Source of the DNA: Tenrec ecaudatus
Lineage: Eukaryota; Chordata; Mammalia; Afrosoricida; Tenrecidae
Direction: 5' to 3'
Assembly (NCBI RefSeq): GCF_050624435.1
Contig: NC_134540.1
Location: 106,173,739-106,237,738 of the forward strand
Length of the DNA: 64,000 nt
This document shows positions 1 to 9,260 of the stretch, piece by piece; within the stretch, counting starts at the first letter, position 1; each line of letters starts with the position of its first letter. The translations under genes were made by a program, and so were the position numbers. Below the pieces are notes generated by a model. It saw nothing but the letters and a program-made list of their open reading frames with translations, was not told where the DNA came from and ran no database searches.

Positions 1-1609
1 CTATTTAGAAAAGGGCTGGGAACTATAAATGATACGCAGTGTCCAGGGCCTTACCCTTACCACCTGTAGGCCTGAAGGATGAGGGAAAAGAGCAGTTAGC
101 AAAGCCGAGAAGCAAAGAGTCATGTGGAGAGGACTGCCCTCGGATGCGCAGGGCCTGTTCTTTAAGCTCGGAGGTGGCCTTGCAGGGAAGGAGCCAAGAA
201 CAGGAATGCCTGGCCTTTCTTCTTTGCCGCTGTTCCCACCGCAGCCTCCACTGGCCAAACACCATTGATGCCAGGGCGCGTGGGGACCATTGAGGAAATC
301 TTTACAGGCTCAGCTCTTGGGACAGAGGGTCCACACAACTAACTAGCGAGCGGCACAGTCAGAACCGAAATGTTGTACTTGATGACGGACAGGACAGAGT
401 CATTTGGTACATGTATTCATTCAACATTTAATTTCCACTCAGTGAAGAGCACTGTGAGTGGATTGGATTGTATGTGTCAGCTTGGCTAGGCCATGCTCCT
501 GTAATCAGCCTCCATTTTGTGATATGATGTGATTATCCTACGTGTTGTAACGCCGCGCCTTTATGATGTCAATGCGGCCGGACTAGAGACAGTTGTGTTG
601 CTGGGCAGGCTGCCATCTGCAGGGGCAGGCTCTATCTTGAGTCAGTCTCTCTGGGGATATAAAAGGGAATAAACAAGTGAGCAGAGGGCAGAGGGACGGC
701 CTGCCCCCAGGAAGAAGAGCAGGGAGCACGGTGCTCTTTGGAATGTGTCTCTTCACTGAGAAACTCCTAGACTCAAGGGCAGATTGGTGACCAAGTCCCT
801 CTCCTAGAGCTGGCAACAGAGAGAAAGCCCGCCCTGGGAAGTAGCTACCTAGATCCGTGGTCTAGCCTCCTAGCCTGAGGGAGAATACAATTGTTTGTCA
901 AAGTCACCCTCTCGGACCTCTGTTACAGCAGCACTCAGTCACTGAGACAAACCCCATGCCAGGCAGTGCGGAGTCTGAGACAGCGGCCCCTCACCCTCAG
1001 TGGACACTGGCAGGGCCTTCACACATCTGTCCCCCCGCTGGGCGAGGAGCAGGCAGAGCCAGCTGGACACGTGGGCCTGCATCAGGATGGGAATCGCTCG
1101 GGCAGAGCTGCAGTTTGATTTGTGGTAGGGTGGGGCCGTGGGCTTGCACAGATAGAAGATGCAAGGTGGCCAATCAGAGAGAAAGATCCCAGAATGGGGA
1201 CCCATGGAAGGGAGTGAGGGGGAGCTGTACGGGCGACTTAATTACACGGTGCAGCTTCGCTTCAGACAGAAGGAGCCTCCTGGTGCTCTGGGCCAGGGAG
1301 ACATGAAACTTAGGTGGGAAACCGCACAGAGCCTCGCCGCAGCCGGCGGCTGGCTCTCCCAGCGTGGCTTCTGGACCAGCCAACCACACAGATAACGCGT
1401 TGCCTCTTGTTAGAAACGCAAATTGTTAGGTACCGAGAAGAGTCAGTCTTCTCAATCACAAGCCACCACCCTCCAGGACTGCTTCCCCATGGAGCTGCTT
1501 CTAAAAAGGGTTGTACTCTAGTGTGCAGCCTGGAGGTCAAAGAACCGTGGCCACTCCTGGTCACCCCGGGCGGGACAGGGTAACACTATGCTCTCTAAGG
1601 TTTTCAGTG

Positions 1610-1725
1610 GTCGTTGTTCCAGAAGCAGATTGCCAGGCCTTTCTTCCGAGGGGTTCCTTGAGTGGGCTCAGACCTCCAGCCTTCTGGTTAGCAGCCAAAA
1701 GGGTGCACCCTCTGCACCACCAGGG
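1610..1725 (-). repeat. AfroSINE fragment
   Basis: On the minus strand the order is CACCAGGGG-type 3' complement, 'GGTTAGCAGCC' (B-box complement region) and 'GCCAGGCCTTTCTTCC', typical of the longer AfroSINE subtype. It is divergent and truncated. Confidence 0.7.
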
Positions 1726-1769
1726 GAAGTTTAAGGGCAAGTTTAAGGGCAAGTGTGGTCTCAGATCAG

Positions 1770-1995
1770 CAACAACACCAACCTGATAGAAATGCAAGCT
1801 CTTAACAAATGTACAAATGTGCTTGACACAATGGATGGATGGATGGATTGTGATGACTTGTATGAGCCCCCAATAAAATGATGAAATTAAAAGAAAAAGA
1901 AATGCAAGCTCTTGGGCCCTCCCAGACCTAGAGACTCGGCAGCTCTGGGGACAGGGCTCAGCTACCTGTTCTGACAGCAGGTGATACTGACACAA
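1770..1995 (+). repeat. MER5A-like hAT fossil, split by a LINE tail
   Basis: 'AGAAATGCAAGCTCTTGGGC', 'CCCTCCCAGACCTAGAGACTC' and '...CTCTGGGGACAGGG' follow the order of the MER5A family. The first half ends at 1803 and resumes at 1898 after a LINE insertion. Confidence 0.65.
1804..1897 (+). mobile_element. 5'-truncated LINE (L1-type) tail with perfect 16-bp target duplication
   Basis: It ends '...GAGCCCCCAATAAAATG' plus an A-rich tail. The duplication AGAAATGCAAGCTCTT is at 1788-1803 and again at 1898-1913, with no mismatch. The host is a MER5A-like element. Confidence 0.88.
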
Positions 1996-2215
1996 TCCCC
2001 AGTCTAGGGTCACTCCTGTGGGACTCGGCGAGGCCTGACAGCCCAGAGCTCTAAGATGAAGTGAGACTTGCGGCAACAATAGGGACTGAGTGCAGGGAGA
2101 GGGCCAGATGCTCGTGAAAGAGAGCACAGCAGGTACCAGGATACGGGTCCCTGTGGGAACGTGTGTGCATGTGGATTACAGAAGGAGAAAGGGTTTGACC
2201 AGAACTGCCTGGTCA

Positions 2216-2395
2216 TGGAGCCCTGGTGGTGTAGTGGTTAAGCAACGGGCTGTGATCTGCAAGGTCAGCAGTTCGAACCACCAGCAGACTGGGCTTTCTG
2301 CTCCCATAAACAGCTACAGTCTCAGAAACCACAGGGGGTCACTATGAGTCAACATTGACTCTATGACAATGAGTGAGCGCTCAGGAAAAATAGAC
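2216..2395 (+). repeat. AfroSINE (tRNA-derived SINE)
   Basis: 'GGAGCCCTGGTGGTGTAGTGG' is A-box-like and GTTCGAACC is a good B box (near 2,272). The body and the tail 'CTATGAGTCAACATTGACTC' follow, without poly(A). The tail resembles the RTE LINE 3' end at 38.4 kb. Confidence 0.9.
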
Positions 2396-2690
2396 TGATA
2401 ACCCCAAGGTGGGCGGTTCAAACCCACCCGCCACTCCGTGGGAGAAAGATGGGGCTGTCTGCCCCTTCAATGACTTGTAGCCTCAGAAACCCTCTATAGC
2501 TGTGGTCCTCAACTATCCTAACGCTGTGACCCTTTCATACAGTTCCTCATGTGGTGGTGACCCCCCAACCATAACATTTTTTTCATTGCTACTTCATCAC
2601 TGTCATTTTGCCACTGTTGTAAGTTTGGCGACCCCCAAAGGGGTCCCTGTGAGTTGGAAGGACTCGATGGCAGTGGGTTGGTTTGGTTTC
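2396..2690 (+). repeat. AfroSINE interrupted by a SPIN-like element
   Basis: The 5' body runs to about 2,498 (GGTGGGCGGTTCAAACCCACC box). The tail resumes at about 2,646 (GAGTTGGAAGGACTCGATGG). The insert between them is hAT-type. Confidence 0.75.
2499..2645 (-). mobile_element. SPIN-like hAT MITE, internally deleted
   Basis: On the minus strand it carries the 'GGTTGGGGGGTCACC', 'CACATGAGGAACTGTATGAAA' and 'GTTGAGGACCAC' blocks of this family. The distal end is truncated, so the target duplication cannot be read cleanly. Confidence 0.75.
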
Positions 2691-3236
2691 CAAGTGTTAG
2701 CTGTGTAGCCAGCCAGTCTGTGATTAGCAGTCCAAGGCTGACCCACTGGGATTGGCCTGCACTGACTCACGTGTGTTCTCCCCCTTTTCCAGACTGTGCG
2801 CTGGGCATTGGGAAAGACGCCGGGGGCGTGGAGGTGCACGCGACTTACCCACCTGAGGAATTCTGGGTAGAGGGCAGGCAGACATAGAAGCTGTTCTTCA
2901 CTGCGCAGTGACCTAGGAGATGGGTGCACAAGAGCACAGCAGTCAGGCCCAACACTGCCTGGGGGTGGGCAGGGCCAGTTTCTTGAAGCATCGGTGGCTT
3001 ACACAGGAGAAGGGAAAAGCACAGGTCACTGGGGCCATGCGTGCATGCATGGTACAGAAATGGCCCTCTTGTGTGTTAAGGAGTTTGGGTGAGCGCACGA
3101 CTTGTTCTGTAAACAAGTAATCGTGCATCGTTAGAATCATCTCTGCAGGGGGGCGGGCTGGGAAGGAAGGCAAAGCCCAGCACCAAGAAATGGCCATTAA
3201 GTCTTCACTCTGTGGTAGACAGATGCCTGAACCGGA

Positions 3237-3405
3237 AAACCAAACCACTGCTTTCAAGGTGATTCCAACTTGTAGTGCCCCCAGGGGTTACAGACTAGAA
3301 CTGAGCTCCACAGTGTTTTCTTGGCTGCATCTTATGGAAGCAGTTTGTCAGGCCTTTCTGCCGTGGCACTGCCCCGTGGCTCCAAATAACCCACGTTTCA
3401 ATTTG
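3237..3405 (-). repeat. AfroSINE, longer subtype
   Basis: It begins 'AAAACCAAACCACTGC' (tail complement) and contains 'GTCAGGCCTTTCTGCC'. It is divergent. Confidence 0.7.
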
Positions 3406-3884
3406 TAGTGAATTGTGCCGCCCAGGGGCTTCCTTAGTTAACCATAAAACCAAATCCGCTGTGTGGGAGGGAGTCGGGGAGGGGGCTGATACTGTGAGGT
3501 CTCTCGGAGGGGGGAGGGGGGGAAATACCTCGGTCGTTGGCTTTTTGAGAGAAAGAATTCATGCGAAACCTGGTTTGTGATCCAAGTGAGTTTACAGAGG
3601 ATGGAAGCGGCACAAGTGCGCGTGGCCTTGCCACGCTGCTCTGTGTGTCAGAGTCGCTGGAAGCGAGAGTGCCAGAGCAAACGCCTGGCTCTTCAGCCCT
3701 CCCCCATTGGGAGGCGTGGTCGACAGTACTGGTTAATCCCATTGGCTGAATTAAATTCACCTGGCCCAGATGGGCCACCCACCCACCAGGTGTAACACCC
3801 ACCTAGGCGTACCACCCCTTCCAGGCAGGAAGCTCGAAACTCCTATGCTGGCTACCCAACAATATCAAGGGTTCAAATAGAATA

Positions 3885-3996
3885 TAAAGTCGAGAAAATA
3901 ATGATGACAACGTATATACAAATATGCTTGATACAATTGATGTATGGATTGTTATCAGAGCTGGACGAGGCCCCAATAAAATGATTTTTAAATAAA
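3885..3996 (+). mobile_element. LINE (L1-type) 3' tail
   Basis: It has the common end: 'ACAAATATGCTTGATACAAT', then 'GCCCCAATAAAATGATTTTT'. It is 5'-truncated to about 110 bp. Confidence 0.8.
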
Positions 3997-4224
3997 CAAG
4001 AACAACACACACCAAAAAAACCCAAATCCAGGGCCATAAAGTCAACTCAGACTCAGCCACGCTGTGAGCCAGAGTGAACTGCTCCGCAGGGTTAAGGCCA
4101 GAACTCCTGGTGGGAGCAGGGGGCTTTCTCCTCTCATGGGTCAGCTGACCTTTGGGGGGTCAAGCCCTGGGTTTCACCCACTGGGTGACAGGTTCCTTTG
4201 AGGTGCCCACCAGGAAAAAAAATC

Positions 4225-4600
4225 CACTGCCCAGGAGCTGATTCTGACTCAGCAATCCTATAGGACAGCAGTTCCCAACCTGTGGTAGCGACCCCTTTGG
4301 GGGTCGAACGACCCTTTCACAGGGGTCGCCTGATTCATAACAGTAGCAAAATGACAGTGATGAAGTAGCAATGAAAACAATGTTATGGTGGGGGGGTCAC
4401 CACCACATGAGGAACTGTATGAAAGGGTGGCGGCCTCAGGACGGTTGAGAACCACTGCTATAAGACAAGGTAGAACTGCCCCTGTGGGTTTCTGAGAGTG
4501 TAACACAGGCGTAGCAAGCCTCTTCTTTCTTCCTCAGAGCAGCTGGTGATTTTGAACCGCTGACCTCCGGGTTAGCAGCCCAATGTGTAACGATGCTTCC
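4225..4600 (-). repeat. AfroSINE split by a SPIN element
   Basis: The SINE tail complement (GATTCTGACTCAGCAATCCTA) ends at about 4,265. The SINE resumes at 4,458 (GGTAGAACTGCCCCTGTGGG) and continues to the B-box complement GGTTAGCAGCCC near 4,570. Confidence 0.85.
4266..4457 (+). mobile_element. SPIN-like hAT MITE with 8-bp target duplication
   Basis: The ends are CAGCAGTTCCCAACCTGTGG and GGTTGAGAACCACTG, inverted relative to each other. Internal 'CCCCTTTGGGGGTCGAACGA' and 'CCTTTCACAGGGGTCGCCTG' match the SPIN/URR1 group. The flanks CTATAGGA and CTATAAGA agree at 7 of 8 positions. Confidence 0.9.
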
Positions 4601-4986
4601 TTTTAGATTCCCATAAACCCTTCATAGTTCAGATATTCAATCCTCAGAGCAACCTAATGATCTTGCGAGGTAATGTGTTTCAGCTTGTGGATAGAGGCAG
4701 CCATGGAAGTCTTTGGAAGAGAGAACAGTTTGGACACAGTCCTCTGAGCTGCTGGCTCTTGGCTCAGTGCACAAGAACAGGGCGTGAGGAACTAAAGATA
4801 CAGATGCCTGGGTCCCTCCTGAGAAGCGGCCCCTCCCAAGAAGGGACCTAGATAAAGGGGGCTGGCAAGGGTTGGTGAACACTGCCTCTTACTTGTGGTG
4901 ATGAGGAGTCGGAGGGGCTGAGAAAAAAAGGGAGGGATGTAGCTCACTTGCTTGGATCTAATTGTGGTATCCTGCTTTTCTTACAG

Positions 4987-5003
4987 GGATGTCCAGATCG
5001 AAG
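4987..5003 (+). CDS. SLC15A1: SLC15A1 exon 2 (residues 2-7)
   Basis: This 17-nt micro-exon lies between a TTACAG acceptor and a GTATGT donor. It reads [G]-M-S-R-S-K, matching the human N-terminus MGMSKSH. The normal start is expected in exon 1 (ATG G|GG). The ATG at 4989-4991 corresponds to human Met3 and is the only start codon of the transporter frame inside the window. The short length and the missing exon 1 make this the least certain exon. Confidence 0.8.
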
Positions 5004-8000
5004 GTATGTTTCCGCTTTTCTTCCCTGTATGTGTTTTGCTTCTAAATAATCACAAGGTCGTTCCTGTAACACACGGGTACTGCCCACCTGGCACCTCTGA
5101 GGGCGCCCTCTTGAGTTTCTGTGAGGTAGCTTCCATGCAGGAAGACTCACAGTAAACATTTCATTGTTCTATGCGGAGAGATGAATCGAGATGGAGCGAA
5201 AGTCTTCAAATTCTAGGTCCCACCTCTGGGCAGTCCCGGACTAGCCTCCTCTGTGTTTCATGCTGGTAGCCCCTGTCTGTGAACATGAAACGGTGACGTG
5301 CTTGTTTCAATGGCGTTCTGTTTTGGCAGACCTGCTTCGGCTACCCCTTGAGCATCTTCTTCATCGTGGTCAATGAGTTCTGTGAAAGATTTTCCTACTA
5401 TGGCATGAGAGGTAACTTTTCAGCCCACCTCACCCTGCAGAGATAGAACGTGAGTTTCAAAGCCAATGCTAACTGGTGTCTCTCCCTCCCTCCCTCCCCC
5501 TCCACCTTCCCTCTACGCCAAGCCCTCCTGATTCTGTACTTCAAGAATTTCATCGGATGGGATGATAACCTGTCCACAGCCATCTACCACACCTTCGTGG
5601 CTCTGTGCTACCTGACGCCAATTCTCGGAGCTCTCATCGCTGACTCCTGGCTGGGAAAGTTCAAGTGAGTAGTTGGGAGCCTTCTTTATTCGCAAACAAG
5701 ACCCTGACAAAAAAGCCATGGGATGAGTCTTGTAGGGTCGGGGAGTAACGTCTGGAGACCTCAGTGCTGAGGGAGCGCGGCACACTTGGTGGGGCCCATC
5801 ATCTCAGGCCCAGTAGCCAGCAGAGCCCCTGCATTGAGCCGTAGTGTTTCTTCAAACCATGAGAGCGTCTGTACTCCCTCATGACAAACGTAGCAAGACA
5901 CTCTCGTTGATGATGGGGAGGCACGTTCTGGCTTCCCAGGGCCATGCACAGGGCACTAGGTAGCTCAGGAGCACACTCCTCTAACCTGACAGGAAACGCT
6001 TGAGGTGTGAATTCCCAGGGGTTATCAGGAAATATGTCCGATGACGTAATGAAGGACGAGGAGGCTCTTTTGGGCCAAAGAAATGACATTGGACCAAACT
6101 GGGTTGTTTGCTGTCTCAAATCAATCCTCCTCCTAGAGATACCAGGAGGATTAGGAGAGGACGGGGGAAGAAAAGGGGAATCAATCACAAAGATTCATCT
6201 AGAACCCCCTCCCAGGGCAACGAATGATGAAAAAGTGGGTGAGGGGCATGGAGGATGATGTAATATATGGAAAAAATAATCTATAGCTTTTCAAGGGTTC
6301 ATGAGGGAGGCAGGGAGGGCGGGGGAGGGAGCAGGAAGAAATGGGGAGCTGATATCAGGGGCTCAAGTGGGAAGAAAATTCTTTGAAAATGATGATGGTG
6401 GCATATGTGCAAATGTGCCTGACACACTGGAGGAATGTATGGATTGTGATACGAGATGTAAGAGCCCCCAATAAAAGTATTTTAAAAAATAAATAAAACA
6501 ATCCTCCAGGAGTAACCAGTGGTCCACACCTGGCCAAATCCCCTCACCTGGCCCACTCTCTTGTTAAAGCAGAGTTGAGAATCAGTTCACTTTGGTTTGA
6601 CCTCCTGCTGAGAATTTGCCTTCCCCACCCCAGATAGATTGAATTAGAATCCTCTCTAATAATCTTTTTTTTTTCTGTACTAATCTTGTTAGCAAGACTG
6701 AGAACCACCTGAGAATCTATTAGAATCACCTGGAACAGCAGATTATGCTTCCTGGGCGGGAGATCAATTTCTCAGCAGGGGTTGAAGTGCAAGGGACCGT
6801 CTTGAAGTCCTGGTTTCAAGAGACTCCCTTATGTGGTTGGATCTTCCCTTTCCCACAGCCAAGACTTTGGAATTACGAGCTATGTAACAAATCCTCGCTC
6901 TGGCTTTCAGAGCATGTCCTCTTCGTCTAAGTGTGAGAAACAAGTAGATTCCTGACTAGGCTCCTGAACTGTTTGAAAGGAGGGGGTCTTTGCAATAGAA
7001 AAGGCTGTGCACTGCTCCTGTCCAATCCACTTGCATTCTCTCTGATAACACAGGACAATCGTGTCGCTCTCCATTGTCTACACCATCGGACAAGCCGTCA
7101 TCTCAGTGAGCTCCATCGCTGACCTCACAGCCCAAGACCAGGATGGGAAGTCGGTTAACATTTCTGTTCACGTGTGAGTTGCCGTCAGCTCCTGCTCTGC
7201 CCAGCCTTGACTGCTGAAGAATTCTAATTCTCCATCCTTTTCCTTGAACTCCACTTTGACTGTCAGGAGGCTTTCCCACTTTCTAGAACAATGCTGGGCG
7301 TCCAGTCTGCAGTCTGTCCTCATCAGACAGGGGAGGCACCGCTACTGTGAGGCACAGCTGCCCGGGAACCCCTCGCCATGGAGAGGGCCTTTGTGTTAGA
7401 CCTGATCTTCCAGGGAGGGGCCTGCTCCCACAGACCGAGCCCTGGGGGGTTCTGAGGCTGTAAATCTTGATGGCGCCAGAGGGTCTCATCTTTCTCCCAT
7501 GGAACTGCTGGTGGGTTCAAACTCCTGACCTTGTGCTTCCCAGCCCAACACCACAGGGCTCACTGTGCCTCCGGGGCTCCTTGGGGCAAGTAGTTGGTGC
7601 TCGATACATCTTAGCAACTTGTTTTATTTCGTGGAACATGTATTGGAACATGGCTAAGATTCTCACATACTATCAAATTGACCATGCTTTGTTTGGTATT
7701 GCAGTTGTGGAGAATAGCAACATCCAGGGTCCTCGAGTGGCACAAATGGTTAAACACTCAACTACTCACCCAAAGGTTGTCAGTTTGAGCCCATCCAGAG
7801 GCACCTCCAAAGAGAGACCTGGTGGTCTGCTTCCCAAATGTCCCAGCCGGGAAATCCTCAGGGACCGTCTGGCCTGCCCAGAGCCAGAATCGACTTGACA
7901 GTAGCAGTGTTAGAGACATGAGTTACGAGGCAAATAAAATTGATACAGGCAGGATGATTAAAGAGCTCCTTCTCTATGCAGTATTTTCCTTGACTTTTCA

Positions 8001-9227
8001 TAGCCGTTTTTCCCTCTCTTGAAGCAACATTGGCAGTCAGACAATAATAGGAAACACCTTGCACGGCTGCATAGTCTCTCCCTGTAAAGCTGCAAGTGCA
8101 GTCAGGGTGGGTGCCTTCTAGGGATTTTTTTTTTCCTTTCAATTCAGCAAGTGAAATACAGACAACTTGGAAAATACAAAATGAAAGAAGTAATTCCATT
8201 GCCTAGATATAACGATAAACCTTTCCCTACACTTCTTTCTAGTCTTCCGTACTTTGTAAACAAATTAAGATTATCCTGTCTCTCACGATAGTCTACTTCT
8301 CTGTGAAATCATGTTTCCAATGTCATTTCCCCCCACTCTTATAGCCTGTTTCCGTTGTACCGGAGACAACGCCTTTGACGGTTTGTTTAAGCGACATCTC
8401 ATTTGTTCGCCCAGTTACTGGATAATTAATTATAAAGCTCAAGAAAACTCCATGTATCACTCCTTGTGATACATTGCGACCATTGCTTTGTGACATTGCT
8501 TTGCATTTTCTAGGACAGGAACCTGAAGGTTTATAAGCTCGTGTTTTTATTGGACAAACAAGACTGCATTTGCAATGGTTTATCTTTCTCAGATAGTTGG
8601 AGTGCCATACCAGGAGAAGAAGGGGAAAGTAGGGGGAGAAAGGGGAATCGATCATAGGGGTCATCAACATCCAGGGGGACGAACAGCAGAAAAGTGGGTG
8701 AGGGGTGACAGAGGATGATGTAAGCTACGAAAATAATACTGTATAACTTATCAAGGGTTCATGAGAGAGGGAGTGGGGGGAAATGAGGAGCTGATATCAA
8801 GGGCTCAAGTAGAAAGGAAATGCTTTGAAAATGATGATGGCACCATATGTACAAATGTGCTTGGCACAATGGATGAATGCATGGATTGTGATAAGAGATA
8901 TAATAGCCCCCAATAAAAGTATGTAATTTAAAAAGAAAGAAAAGAATGTTGGAGCGCCTTCTCTGTGTCTGCCCTTACCGTTGCTCCGGCCTCCTCTTCA
9001 GATAACCAGGGAAAGAGAGGGCTCTGCCCTGAAGGATCTGACCTTTTGCCAATCACCCCTTCTTTCTACAGGGCACTGTCCATGATCGGCTTGGCCCTGA
9101 TAGCTCTCGGTACAGGAGGGATCAAGCCCTGTGTGTCTGCTTTTGGTGGGGATCAGTTTGAAGAGGGACAGGTAAGAACACGTACCTTCTTGGAAGCCAC
9201 GTAAACGAAATTAAATTCTAGTGAGAT

Positions 9228-9260
<33 letters not shown>

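Larger units (their letters stand above)
1..4986. other. Intron 1 or upstream flank of SLC15A1, no exon recognised
   Basis: I looked for an ATGG|GT exon-1 end and found no convincing one. The stretch holds SINEs, LINE tails and SPIN copies, listed separately. A TATAAAA-like string at 658-664 stands without other promoter signs. 460-620 resembles an old dispersed repeat (GTATGTGTCAGCTTGGCTAGG type). The rest shows nothing I can name. Confidence 0.6.

Noticed and set aside
652-670. TATA-like string as an SLC15A1 promoter
   Set aside because: No exon-1-like ATGG|GT follows, there is no CpG-rich context, and the human promoter is reported as TATA-less.
1561-2127. 188-codon minus-strand open frame
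   Set aside because: It runs through a SINE, a LINE tail and a MER5A fossil. No domain is recognisable.
2216-2300. Possible tRNA gene
   Set aside because: The A and B boxes are those of a SINE head. No cloverleaf or anticodon stem can be folded and the SINE body follows.
2918-2926. ATGGGTGCAC as the end of exon 1
   Set aside because: GTGCAC is a weak donor and the upstream sequence does not resemble a 5' UTR of this gene.
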